Shown piece by piece: positions 36,697 through 45,878 of a stretch of DNA of 64,000 nt. Under the pieces are notes generated by a model. The model saw nothing but the letters and a program-made list of their open reading frames with translations, was not told where the DNA came from and did no database searches. Origin of the DNA: JAOAPY01 sp038237475 (lineage in GTDB: Bacteria; Acidobacteriota; Blastocatellia; Pyrinomonadales; Pyrinomonadaceae); contig JBBRYS010000012.1 of the NCBI GenBank assembly GCA_038237475.1, positions 62,001-126,000 of the forward strand. The letters run 5' to 3'. Made by a program: the position numbers and the translations under genes. The number at the start of each line of letters is the position of its first letter. The stretch's first letter is position 1.

Positions 36697-38484
36697 TCAG
36701 TGGTGCTCCAGTTCGATGAAGCTCACCAGTGCATCACCTTTCCCCTTAACAACGGTTTGTTTTCTGGTCGAGTCCTTGGTGATCTCGGGTTTGGGTGAAG
36801 AATGCTTGTTTAGAAAATCGCGTACGGCCCTTGCTTGGGCTGAATCCTTGATCTCGCCCTGATCCTGATCGTTGACCGTTCCTTTAACTGCGTCGAGTTC
36901 TTTGACTGGGGTCATGGACCACACGATCCAGAATTTCTCCGTACCCTGATGGTCATCAAAGCGCATCCAGGCGGTCTCGAGTTTCTGATTCGCGGTCACA
37001 CGTGGCGAGCCACCATTTGTTTTCCCTTCTGGAAACAAAACATTGTAAGTCGTAGCGCCATCGGCAGTCGGGCCTTCGTTCAACAGGTAAAGATAGCCTT
37101 CCTGGGGACTAGTCATATTCAAGCGAAACTTCCATCCATTTTCAAAAATTTCCTGTCCGGAAGAATCGAACGGATCCTGAAAAGGTTGGCCGTTGCGCAT
37201 CTTCTGCACTTTCAAGCCATAGTTCAACTGCCTTTCCACGGCCGCCGGAGGAGGCGTGCCACCAGCCTTCTCTTCCGAGCGCGTGTGGATGAAATGCCAG
37301 ATGGCAAATCCACCCAAAGCTAGAACGGCAAGACCGAGTACTACGGCCAGCAGGCTACCGAGTCCGCTTCGACCCTCAACCTGTACGGGCGCGGCGGCCG
37401 CGGGGAGTACTGGTTGAGCAGCATGAAAAGGAGTTTGGATCGTATTGGCAGGCGAGGCCGGAATGACCTGCGCGAGTGGAGTCTCTTCTGTATGAAGCTG
37501 GGTCGGGGGCACCGCCAGCGCGGTTTCGCGAGGAACCTCAATCGATCCTGATTGCTGTAGCAGTGCCCGGCTCAGCGCATCACCAAATTCGCGCGGGCCG
37601 GGGTAGCGATCACCCGGGTTGAAAGCCAGAGCCCTGAGGATTACCCGCTCAGCTTCGGGGGCGAGGCTCGGTCTCAGATCAGAAGGTTTGATGCGTACCC
37701 CGGCTTGCTGCATTTGCAGCAATTCAAATCCTGTTTCTGGGTTGAAAGGCTTACGTCCGGTTACCAGTTCATAGGCAATCGTTCCCAGAGCAAAGATGTC
37801 AGTGGCAGCCGTGATGGCCCGTCCATTCAATTGCTCCGGCGCCATGTAGGCCACCGTCCCGGGCGATAGATTGAGACTGGTGCTTGGCGCAATCACTGAA
37901 TCTTTAACTTTGGCGATGCCAAAGTCGATGACTTTTACCAGATCCTCTCCCTGTCCGAGATCCTGCAGCATGATGTTGTCGGGTTTTAGATCGCGGTGAA
38001 AGATGCCGCGGCTGTGCGCAGCGCTTAAGGCGCGTCCGATCTGTCTAAAGACCTCGCCAACTCTTTCCAGGCTCATTCCTTCCGGAGTGATAGCGGAACG
38101 CAGGGTGATCCCCTCAACGTATTGCATGACGATGAACGGCTTGCCGTCGGCGAGTTCACCGGCATCAATGATGCCCACGATTCCCGGATGATCGATGCGG
38201 CTCAGGGCCTCGACTTCCTGCCGGAACTTTTGCAGCACATACTCGCTTTGATAGGCGTCTTCCAATAAAACTTTCACGACCACCGGTCGCGAGTGCAGTT
38301 GCTGATCGCGTGCGAGATAGACAACCCCCATGCCACCGCGCTTTAACTCCTGCTGAATAACATACCGGCCATTCAGTACTTCTCCCACCAGCTCTCCTCG
38401 CGAGGTTAGCCGGGTGTTATTGAGCACTGTGGCTCCTGAGTCATTGCCGGAAAATGTTTCAGGTGGTTGGTCGTCGTCTGCCAT
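36697..38484 (-). CDS. Transmembrane Ser/Thr protein kinase with DUF4384-like extracytoplasmic domain
   Basis: A 595-residue PknB-type kinase. The kinase domain is at about 40-300: glycine loop LKRGGMGVVYLARD, Lys71 in VVVKVLL, catalytic loop FHRDLKPDN (Asp164), DFGIAKVKD (Asp187) and the activation end PGTVAYMAPEQL. A Pro/Ala-rich juxtamembrane region leads to one membrane helix at about 375-395 (LLAVVLGLAVLALGGFAIW). The outer part (about 420-540) reads FRLNMTSPQEGYLYLLNEG, YNVLFPEGKTNGGSP and resembles the DUF4384 domain of the secreted protein two genes downstream. This is the layout of a receptor kinase. Its targets are unknown; the triple-FHA transporter in the same island is a candidate reader of its phosphothreonines. 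Confidence 0.92.
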   Translation of the reverse strand: MADDDQPPETFSGNDSGATVLNNTRLTSRGELVGEVLNGRYVIQQELKRGGMGVVYLARDQQLHSRPVVVKVLLEDAYQSEYVLQKFRQEVEALSRIDHPGIVGIIDAGELADGKPFIVMQYVEGITLRSAITPEGMSLERVGEVFRQIGRALSAAHSRGIFHRDLKPDNIMLQDLGQGEDLVKVIDFGIAKVKDSVIAPSTSLNLSPGTVAYMAPEQLNGRAITAATDIFALGTIAYELVTGRKPFNPETGFELLQMQQAGVRIKPSDLRPSLAPEAERVILRALAFNPGDRYPGPREFGDALSRALLQQSGSIEVPRETALAVPPTQLHTEETPLAQVIPASPANTIQTPFHAAQPVLPAAAAPVQVEGRSGLGSLLAVVLGLAVLALGGFAIWHFIHTRSEEKAGGTPPPAAVERQLNYGLKVQKMRNGQPFQDPFDSSGQEIFENGWKFRLNMTSPQEGYLYLLNEGPTADGATTYNVLFPEGKTNGGSPRVTANQKLETAWMRFDDHQGTEKFWIVWSMTPVKELDAVKGTVNDQDQGEIKDSAQARAVRDFLNKHSSPKPEITKDSTRKQTVVKGKGDALVSFIELEHH

Positions 38485-38557
38485 GGCCGCAAAGATTACT
38501 CCGAATCATCCACTTGTGCCAAGAGTTTTAGTGCGTCAACGACAGGCGTTTAGAGTA

Positions 38558-38604
38558 CCGCCTTCAGGCGGGTCTTTGGCTGCGCACAAGCCCGCCTCAA
38601 GCGG
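38558..38604. repeat. Inverted repeat cluster in a divergent gap
   Basis: Two hairpins stand close together: ccgcc-ttca-ggcgg at 38558-38571 and ccgc-ctcaa-gcgg at 38592-38604. They form an interspersed-looking palindrome of the kind cccgccttcaggcggg. The divergent promoters of the kinase and the CRTAC1-like gene must flank it; no clear boxes are seen. Confidence 0.45.
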
Positions 38605-38711
38605 CCTTGAGCGCACCCCGCCGAAAAATTTCTCACAAACTGTGTGGAACTCCGATCTTTTTCAAACCGAAATTGCGCGAGTGATGGATCTGAACCATAA
38701 TTCAACTCCGA

Positions 38712-40469
38712 ATGATGCACACAAAGTTCACCAGCTTGCAGGCTATCCTGATCGCGCTTTCCTTCCTGTCAGTTCCATCGGAAGCGCAGCAACCCACTCA
38801 ATCTGGTCACGTAGAACCGATTTTCAAGGAGGTTGCCGCGCAGACCGGTCTCAGATTTCAGCACTACAACGGCATGACTGGAAAACTATATTTGCCTGAG
38901 ATCACCGGCAGTGGCGCCGCGCTGTTTGATTTTGATAACGACGGCGACCTGGACGTTTTTATTGTGCAGGGAAATGTGCTCGAGCCCGGCACCAAAGCCG
39001 CCGCAACTCAGTTCCCCTGGCGCGAAGCGGAATTACCACGCGCGCGGCTTTTCCGCAATGACCTGGTGATCGCTAAAGATGGCACCCGCACACTCAGGTT
39101 CGCGGACATCACCGAAAAGAGCGGCATCGTGGCGACGGGTTATGGGATGGGCGTGGCGGTCGGCGATATTAATAATGATGGCTGGCCTGACCTTTACGTA
39201 ACCAACCTGGCTGACAACCAGATGTTTTTGAATCAGGCCGACGGCACCTTTGTTGACGTCACGACGAAGACAGGAACGAACGACTCGCGCTGGAGCACGA
39301 GCGCCGCTTTCTTTGATTATGATCGGGATGGCTGGCTTGATTTGCTGGTGCTCAACTACGCGGAGTTCTCGGTGCAGAAAGGCCCAACCTGCTATGCGGT
39401 CACCAGCGCGAAAGACTATTGCGGCCCCAAGGCCTTTCGCGCTCCGGGAAACAGGTTATTTCACAACCTGGGTGACGGAACCTTTTCAGACGTCACAGTC
39501 AGTGCGGGCATCGACAAAGAGTTTGGCCACGCGTTGGGAGTAGTGACGGCAGATCTTGACGGTGATGGCTGGGTGGATGTTTACGTCGCCAACGATGGAG
39601 ATCCTAATCAGCTGTGGATTAACCAACATAACGGCACCTTTAAGAATGAGGCTCTCCTCGCCGGCGCCGCCCTTAATCGTGACGGTCAGGCAGAGGCCGG
39701 CATGGGCGTGGATGCCGGTGACTTTGACAATGATGGTGCCGAAGACATCTTTGTCACCCATTTGATGGATGAGACAAATACCCTTTACGCGAATCTGGGA
39801 AACAAGATGTTCGAGGATCGCACGCGCGAGGCTGGCCTGGGTATGCCTGGACATCGCTTCACCGGCTTCGGCACTTTGTTTTTCGACTATGACAACGATG
39901 GCTGGCTCGACTTGCTGGTCGCAAACGGTGCAGTGCTTTTGCAGCCGGAATTGATCGCCAAAAAAGATCCTTTTCCGCTTGGACAACCTAACCAGCTGTT
40001 TCGCAATGATGGCAAGGGCGGGTTCGTCGAAGTCTCTGAACACGCGGGTAGCGTTTTTCAACTTCTCGAAGTAAGCCGCAGCGCCGTCTTTGGTGATATC
40101 GATAACGACGGTGACACGGACGTGCTCGTCATTAATAATAATGGCCCCGCGCGGTTACTCTTGAACGAGATAGGCAATCGCAATCATTGGTTAGGTCTGC
40201 GCCTCATTGGCGGGAAGGGCAGTCGCGATGTGTTGGGAGCGCGGATAGAAGTAGTCGTGACCAAAGATAGAAGCCTGTGGCGGCGCAACAGAACTGACGG
40301 CGGCTATCTCTCGGCGAACGACCCCAGAGTATTAGTGGGACTGGGCAGTGTGGATCATATCGAGGCTGTGCGAGTGCGCTGGCCCAGCGGCGTTATAGAA
40401 GAATGGAAGAATACTCCGGTCGACCGATACGCAACTTTGAAAGAAGGATCGGGAACAACGAAAAAATGA
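38712..40469 (+). CDS. Secreted CRTAC1-like protein: FG-GAP/VCBS repeats with ASPIC/UnbV domain
   Basis: A 585-residue exported protein (signal peptide about 1-25; ATG codons at 38712 and 38715 are both possible). Seven FG-GAP repeats carry calcium-binding loops of the DxDxDG type, for example FDFDNDGDLDVFIVQG, DINNDGWPDLYVTN and DYDNDGWLDLLVANG, and should form a beta-propeller. The C-terminal ASPIC/UnbV module is at about 495-565 (NHWLGLRLIGGKGSRDVLGA, VRVRWPSGVIEEW). Proteins of this type are abundant in Acidobacteriota and Planctomycetota; the function is unknown, perhaps adhesion or glycan binding. The stop overlaps the start of the next TPR gene (ATGA), so both are made together. Confidence 0.9.
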   Translation: MMHTKFTSLQAILIALSFLSVPSEAQQPTQSGHVEPIFKEVAAQTGLRFQHYNGMTGKLYLPEITGSGAALFDFDNDGDLDVFIVQGNVLEPGTKAAATQFPWREAELPRARLFRNDLVIAKDGTRTLRFADITEKSGIVATGYGMGVAVGDINNDGWPDLYVTNLADNQMFLNQADGTFVDVTTKTGTNDSRWSTSAAFFDYDRDGWLDLLVLNYAEFSVQKGPTCYAVTSAKDYCGPKAFRAPGNRLFHNLGDGTFSDVTVSAGIDKEFGHALGVVTADLDGDGWVDVYVANDGDPNQLWINQHNGTFKNEALLAGAALNRDGQAEAGMGVDAGDFDNDGAEDIFVTHLMDETNTLYANLGNKMFEDRTREAGLGMPGHRFTGFGTLFFDYDNDGWLDLLVANGAVLLQPELIAKKDPFPLGQPNQLFRNDGKGGFVEVSEHAGSVFQLLEVSRSAVFGDIDNDGDTDVLVINNNGPARLLLNEIGNRNHWLGLRLIGGKGSRDVLGARIEVVVTKDRSLWRRNRTDGGYLSANDPRVLVGLGSVDHIEAVRVRWPSGVIEEWKNTPVDRYATLKEGSGTTKK

Positions 40470-42091
40470 AATTGCTGTGCAAGCGTAGCGCGAATCTTCG
40501 GGGGCTGATGCTGATGCTATTACTCATGCTGTTTGTTCCCTCAGCAACGTACTCGCATAGCCAGCAACCGGCTGATGCAGCGCCGGCGAGAGCCAATCTT
40601 GTGCCTGTCGAATGGCCGGATCTAAATAGACTCGAACCCGAGGTGCGCGAGCAATTAACTTCGCTGCAGTCCTCGCTTGAGGCGATGGCCAAAAAACCCG
40701 GCACGTCAAACGGAGCACTGAGCGAAGCCTTTGGCACTATGGGTGAAGTCTACCAGGCATATGCTCTCAAATCTGCCGCGCGTCAGAGCTTTCTGAATGC
40801 CAATCGCCTGGCGCCGGCGGACTTTCGCTGGGTTTACTTTCTCGCTAAGCTCGATCAGAAGGACGATCTTGCTGAGGACGCAATCAAGCGCCTGCAACAA
40901 GCGCGCTTGATGCGTCCTGAGTATCTGGCCGTTCCTGTGAATTTGGGAAATCTCTACTTGCAGCTGAACCGTTTGCCCGAGGCCGAAGAGAATTTTAAGA
41001 CGGCGCTAACTCTCGATCCCAACGCTGCTGCGGCAATCTATGGGCTGGGTCAAATTGCCCTGGCCCAACGAAATTATTCTTCAGCGGCACAATATTTTGA
41101 GAAAGCGCTGGCCCTAGTTCCCGGCGCCAATCGAATCCATTATTCGTTGGCCATGGCCTACCGTGGTGAAGGCAAAGCTGAACAGGCGACGGAGGAATTG
41201 TCCAAACGAGGCACCGTTGGCGTTCGCGTGAACGATCCGCTGATGGACAGTCTTGAGGAGTTGGTTAAAGGAGAGCGACTGCACCTCATTCGCGGCAAGC
41301 TGGCCCTGGAGGCGAAGCGGTATGGAGAAGCTGCTGAGGAGTTTCGCAAAGCTATCGCAGGTAACAAAGATAGTATTGAGGCTCGCATTAGTCTCGGCTC
41401 AATACTTGTCTCAGGCGGAGATCTAAAAGGTGGGGCGGATCAATTTGCAGCCGTCCTTGGCATCGATCAGCAAAACCCCAATGCGCATTACAATCTTGCC
41501 TATGTGTCGGCAAGTCAAAACAACCACAATGCTGCAATTGATCATTTGAGAGTGGTCCTGAGTATCAATCCGGACGATCTCAGCGCGCGATTCTTCCTGG
41601 CTCAGGAGTTTTTGAAAGTCGAGAAGCCCGACGAAGCATTGGCGGAATTTTCACGGATTGTAGCCGCTGACCCGAACAACGAAGAAGCGCTTTTGGAGCA
41701 GGTGAAGCTGTTGGAGCAGAAGAATCTGTACAAGCAGGCACTCGATTGTCTTGAGCAAGGTCATGCTCTCTATCCTGACAAGGGCCAGACGGCGGTGATG
41801 CTGGCCCATCTGCTGGCGGCGGCGCCGCAGTACGAGTTGCGCGATGGCGCACGAGCGTTCAGGCTTGCTCAACTTGTTTACGAGGCCTCAGGTTCATTGA
41901 CCCATGGCACGATTGTAGCGATGTCGTTAGCTGAGCTTGGCCGTTGTGATGAGGCAGCAGCCTGGCAGAGAAAATTGATTACCGCCGCGGAGCAGCAGGG
42001 CAAGACCGAGTTGCTAGCAAAATTAAAAGCCGAACTCGTACATTACGAGCAGACCACCTCGTGCCGACCGCCCGGGCAAACTGCGCGTTAG
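40466..42091 (+). CDS. Exported TPR-repeat protein
   Basis: About 541 residues. Start ATG 40466 shares four bases with the stop of the CRTAC1-like gene and gives a signal peptide (LMLMLLLMLFVPSATYS). The frame is open upstream to 40403, but that part lies inside the previous gene. Nine or more TPR units follow from about 95 to 510, for instance AVPVNLGNLYLQLNRLPEAE, AAAIYGLGQIALAQRNYS and AHYNLAYVSASQNNHNA. CRTAC1-like plus TPR pairs are, as I recall, recurrent in this phylum; the TPR protein may scaffold the partner in the periplasm. It converges on the kinase gene with a gap of only 39 bp. Confidence 0.85.
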   Translation: MKLLCKRSANLRGLMLMLLLMLFVPSATYSHSQQPADAAPARANLVPVEWPDLNRLEPEVREQLTSLQSSLEAMAKKPGTSNGALSEAFGTMGEVYQAYALKSAARQSFLNANRLAPADFRWVYFLAKLDQKDDLAEDAIKRLQQARLMRPEYLAVPVNLGNLYLQLNRLPEAEENFKTALTLDPNAAAAIYGLGQIALAQRNYSSAAQYFEKALALVPGANRIHYSLAMAYRGEGKAEQATEELSKRGTVGVRVNDPLMDSLEELVKGERLHLIRGKLALEAKRYGEAAEEFRKAIAGNKDSIEARISLGSILVSGGDLKGGADQFAAVLGIDQQNPNAHYNLAYVSASQNNHNAAIDHLRVVLSINPDDLSARFFLAQEFLKVEKPDEALAEFSRIVAADPNNEEALLEQVKLLEQKNLYKQALDCLEQGHALYPDKGQTAVMLAHLLAAAPQYELRDGARAFRLAQLVYEASGSLTHGTIVAMSLAELGRCDEAAAWQRKLITAAEQQGKTELLAKLKAELVHYEQTTSCRPPGQTAR

Positions 42092-42130
42092 GCAAGTTCG
42101 AATTCATTCGCACCACTCATCACGACCGCC

Positions 42131-44797
42131 TTAATATCGGGCCGCGCGATGGCTTTCTGATGGCGCAACTCGACGCGGGTCATGGGCCAACACTGGGCGC
42201 GCCTTTTGCCATTCATCGCGACTCAGTTCGTACCAACAATCTGCTTTCTGCCTGGCCAGGGCCCGCTCCCCAGAAGGAACACCCGAATTTCTGAGTACCT
42301 TAGTGTAGCCTTCCGCAAGTTCTGCATAATCGATCGAGAGTTCCCTTCGTCGAAGATCATTTTGCGGATCGAGAAGGACCAATCCTTCCTGAAGTGCCAC
42401 AGCTGTACTCAATAGTTCAAGTCCCTTCCTTGGTTCGCGGGTCTTAACCAGCAGAGAGCCGGCGCTGGCGAAAGCTTTCGCCAAATCAATTTTTATTTCA
42501 GCTTTGTTAGGATCCTGCGCCAAAAGGTTTTCGGCAATCCGGATCGACTCGTGGAAATTTTTTAGCGCGCGGTCAGTTGAGCCAAGTTGAGCGAGCGCCT
42601 GTCCGACACGCAGATAGGTCAGGGCCAGATGATGACCCTGTCCCAAATCTGCAGGGTCGGCCTCTGCCAGCGGGAGAATAAGCGACATCGCACGTTCGTG
42701 ATGAGCAAGCGCTTCAACGGGCCTGTTCATCATCATCAGCGTTTCTCCGAGCCGCAACTGTGCGGCCCAGAGAGCTAATTTTTTCGCCTTGTTTGCGGGA
42801 TCGGAAGCCGAAAGCGATTCGCAGATGGTCAGCGACTGGTCATGACTTTTCAACGCGGCTGAAAAATCGCCGCTGTCAGCCAGAGCGCTGGCCCCAAGCA
42901 TAAGGGCGATTGCCTGGTCCGAACGATGATTCTGGTTCTGAGGATCGTTTGCGGCTAATTGTTTACCAAATTCCAGGGCCTGTCGGTAATTATCAAGTGC
43001 CGCCGCAAACTGACCAGTCTGCGCGAGACTTAGACCGGCGTTGATATGAGCCTCGCGAAGTTTACCCCGCAGTCTTTGATTTGCCGGTGCGGCGTTCGAG
43101 AGCTCCTGGATGATTGAGAGAGATTTAGAGTAGTTCTCGACTCCGATTGAGGCATTACCTTTTTCTTTCCAGATATCGCCGACATACCCATAACTTTCAG
43201 CCAGTTGCTCCAGGTATTTGGTATTCGCAGGCTCCGCATCCACGAGCGACTGATTGATGGACAATGCACGGCTGTGACTCAGCAGCGCTTTGTCGACGTC
43301 AAACGTTAGTGTTCCAATCTTGTCATAGGCAACTGCAAGTTCACTCTGGAGCCCGACGTCAGTCTCAGCTTCCTGGGCGAGAATATCCAAGTAGTCCAGG
43401 CCGCGCTTGACGATGTCTTGCCGAGCAGCGATCGTGCCGGGCACTTGCTTAATTGAATCATCAAACTCAAAAGTCATCGAAGTCGCCAGCCGGCGCAGAT
43501 CGCGAAAGCGTCGTTCAGCTCTGGCACGTTCGATTTCGGCAAGGTGTGCCTTCCAGGATGCGGCGGCGATGCCGGCGATCAACGTGACCAGGATGAGAGC
43601 GGCAGCAGTCACAGTCAGTTTGTTTCTATTGATAAATTTCGTGGTCCGGTAGCTGAGCGTATCTTTGCGCGCGTGCACCGGACGACCTTCCAAATGCCGC
43701 CGAATGTCTTCGAAAAGTTCCGCTACGGTTGCGTAACGGCGAGTTGGCTCCTTGCGCATCGCCATTAGCACAATGTTGTCGAGGTCACCCCGTAGCATTT
43801 TTCTGGCCAGCGGACTTTGCATCACGTCGGCCGGTTGAGATGGCGAATTGGCTGACACCTGACTCGGTTTTTCGGGCTCCTCTCCACAAATCACCCGGAC
43901 TATTTCGTCAGCCCGCCGGCTCGTTATCTTATAAGGACGGCGCTCGGTAAGCAGTTCGTAGAGAAGCACACCCAGTGAGTAGATGTCCGTGCCGGTAGTG
44001 ACCGGCAAACCACGTACTTGCTCTGGGCTAGCGTATTCCGGAGTCATGACCCGCAATTCGGTTGCCGTCACTTCGCGGTGCTCGTCGAAACCCGGTTGCA
44101 GTAATTTGGCAATGCCAAAGTCCAAAAGCTTTGGTTCACCGGCTGGGGTAACCAGAATGTTGCTCGGCTTCAGATCACGGTGAACGACAAGGTGTTGATG
44201 AGCATACTGAACGGCCGCGCACACCAAACTAAAGAGTTTGAGACGTTCACCCATCGAGAGCTTGCGCACTGCGCAGTACTCATTAATGGGAAGTCCTTCA
44301 ACATACTCCAAGACGAAGAATGGCAAACCATCGTCTGTTGTGCCGCCATGATAAAGCCGGGCGATGTTTGGGTGATTGAGGCTAGCCAGAATTTGCCGCT
44401 CATTGCGGAAACGGCGCAGAACAGAATCCGTGTCCATCCCGCGCTTAATAAGCTTGATCGCGACCTGCCTTTGGTAGTCGTCGCCATCGCTCTCCGCGAG
44501 ATAAACAGTCCCCATGCCGCCACGGCCTATTTCACTTTTGATTCTATAAAGTCCAACTCTCCTGCCGATCATGGAATTTACTTCTTCGGCGTCGCGGAAA
44601 TCGCAGATACCGGTAATTGGTAAATCCTCCATGAAGAGCTCGGCTTTATCATGCCGGTCGAGCAGTTTCTCAACCGCGAGACCGAGTTGCGGATCTCTGG
44701 CGCACACTTCTGCCAGGAACGCGCGGCGTCCCGTAGGTTGGCATTCAAGAGCCGCGTCCAACCCATCCATTATTTTTTGATAGTGCTCAGGTGTCAC
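42131..44797 (-). CDS. Ser/Thr protein kinase with C-terminal TPR domain
   Basis: An 888-residue kinase. An N-terminal helical segment (1-75, MTPEHYQKIMDGLDAALE) typical of ECF-linked kinases precedes the kinase domain at about 85-345: IGRGGMGTVYLAES, Lys115 in QVAIKLIKRG, VVHRDLKPSN, LLDFGIAKLL and VMTPEYASPEQVRG. One membrane helix lies at about 395-417 (LTVTAAALILVTLIAGIAAA). The remaining 450 residues are TPR-like repeats, among them LREAHINAGLSLAQTGQFAA and TYLRVGQALAQLGS, and should lie outside the cytoplasm. Its ATG overlaps the stop of the ECF sigma gene by 4 bp. In Acidobacteriota and Planctomycetota such kinases are thought to control their partner sigma factor by phosphorylation; this is family knowledge, not shown here. 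Confidence 0.92.
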   Translation of the reverse strand: MTPEHYQKIMDGLDAALECQPTGRRAFLAEVCARDPQLGLAVEKLLDRHDKAELFMEDLPITGICDFRDAEEVNSMIGRRVGLYRIKSEIGRGGMGTVYLAESDGDDYQRQVAIKLIKRGMDTDSVLRRFRNERQILASLNHPNIARLYHGGTTDDGLPFFVLEYVEGLPINEYCAVRKLSMGERLKLFSLVCAAVQYAHQHLVVHRDLKPSNILVTPAGEPKLLDFGIAKLLQPGFDEHREVTATELRVMTPEYASPEQVRGLPVTTGTDIYSLGVLLYELLTERRPYKITSRRADEIVRVICGEEPEKPSQVSANSPSQPADVMQSPLARKMLRGDLDNIVLMAMRKEPTRRYATVAELFEDIRRHLEGRPVHARKDTLSYRTTKFINRNKLTVTAAALILVTLIAGIAAASWKAHLAEIERARAERRFRDLRRLATSMTFEFDDSIKQVPGTIAARQDIVKRGLDYLDILAQEAETDVGLQSELAVAYDKIGTLTFDVDKALLSHSRALSINQSLVDAEPANTKYLEQLAESYGYVGDIWKEKGNASIGVENYSKSLSIIQELSNAAPANQRLRGKLREAHINAGLSLAQTGQFAAALDNYRQALEFGKQLAANDPQNQNHRSDQAIALMLGASALADSGDFSAALKSHDQSLTICESLSASDPANKAKKLALWAAQLRLGETLMMMNRPVEALAHHERAMSLILPLAEADPADLGQGHHLALTYLRVGQALAQLGSTDRALKNFHESIRIAENLLAQDPNKAEIKIDLAKAFASAGSLLVKTREPRKGLELLSTAVALQEGLVLLDPQNDLRRRELSIDYAELAEGYTKVLRNSGVPSGERALARQKADCWYELSRDEWQKARPVLAHDPRRVAPSESHRAARY

Positions 44798-45369
44798 GCT
44801 TTTGTGTCTGGCACAATCTGGCTATGCAGCCATAGTTTTGCTTTCAACCATTCGCGACTAACAGTCGCGGTCGAGATCTGCAGCACTTCGGCAATCTCCT
44901 CGATCGAAAGCCCGCCAAAAAACCTCATTTCCACAATCTTCACATGTCTGGGATCCAGGGTTTCCAGGGTCCGCAGCGCGTCATCGAGCTTCACCAAATC
45001 AACATCGCGTTCTGAACAGAAGCTGACGGCCTCATCGAGCGACAGTTTGCGCGCCCCAGCACCCCGTTTCTCTGAGCGGTATTGGCGTGCGTGATCGATC
45101 AGAATATTCCTCATCACGTGGGCAGCCACGCTAAAAAAATGACCGCGATTCTGCCAGCTGATTGACTCCTGGCCAAAAAGCCGCACGTACGCCTCATTGA
45201 CGAGGGCCGTAGCCTGAAGAGTGTGGTCAGGACGCTCGTTATCGAGATAACTGCGCGCCACCCGGCGCAGCTCGGCGTAGACCGCTTCAAACAAAGCGTC
45301 CAAAGCCTGCTGATCACCGGTGCCGGAGGCGGCCAGAAGTTCTGTTATTGAAGAAGGGAGTACTGCCAT
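44794..45369 (-). CDS. ECF-subfamily RNA polymerase sigma factor linked to a Ser/Thr kinase
   Basis: A 191-residue sigma factor. Region 2 is at about 20-95 (ALDALFEAVYAELRRVARSY, LVNEAYVRLF, FFSVAAHVMRNILIDHARQY) and region 4 at about 130-185 (LETLDPRHVKIVEMRFFGGL, SIEEIAEVLQISTATVSREW). The motif AAHVMRNILIDHAR and the overall pattern match the TIGR02999 group, which typically has no anti-sigma factor and stands beside a protein kinase. Overlap with the kinase gene (ATGA) agrees. There is no anti-sigma gene here. The regulon is unknown. The gap upstream contains two palindromes that could be control sites. Confidence 0.92.
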   Translation of the reverse strand: MAVLPSSITELLAASGTGDQQALDALFEAVYAELRRVARSYLDNERPDHTLQATALVNEAYVRLFGQESISWQNRGHFFSVAAHVMRNILIDHARQYRSEKRGAGARKLSLDEAVSFCSERDVDLVKLDDALRTLETLDPRHVKIVEMRFFGGLSIEEIAEVLQISTATVSREWLKAKLWLHSQIVPDTKA

Positions 45370-45878
45370 TAGTTAAGGGGTTGACTGGGTATTCTGCTGG
45401 CGGAAAGGTTTGCCAGCCAAAAAATCTTGGGGCCGGCTCGTTTAGGAGGTTTACCTCCCGCAGGTTTCGCAGGTAAGAGTCTAACTTTTTGCGATTGTCC
45501 TAACAAGGCGCCAGCCTTGTTCCTCATCTCGATGCTACGATTTTTCCCAAACAGGGGGAGCAAAAAAAAGTATTGGAGCTGATAACTTTGACCGGTGAAT
45601 TACGCCTTATCAAGTAGAGAACGAATGTTTCCCTGTCCCGCAAGACGGTTTGCGCATGGAAAGATTAGAGGAAGATGATTTTGAAGTTGCGCGTGGTGCT
45701 TCATGCGGACTGTCGAATGTTAACTAGCCTGCGGTGCTGACTCTCCCAATAAGCACCAGTCCAGAATATATGCGAGTCAGGAAAATACCTTTTGAACCTG
45801 GGTTGGTTTGTTAGCCACACGAATCCGCTCGATTTGTCCTACAGGGAAGTCCAATAAACGTCAGGGTTGTCACCCCCA
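45370..45878. other. Divergent intergenic region with two palindromes
   Basis: About 500 bp lie between the ECF sigma gene (minus) and the pentaheme cytochrome gene (plus). Two perfect hairpins stand on the sigma-gene side: ggagg-ttta-cctcc at 45445-45458 and aacaaggc-gcca-gccttgtt at 45502-45521. Neither is followed by a U-run, so they are candidate operators or leader structures. No coding frame is convincing in the rest. Confidence 0.5.
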
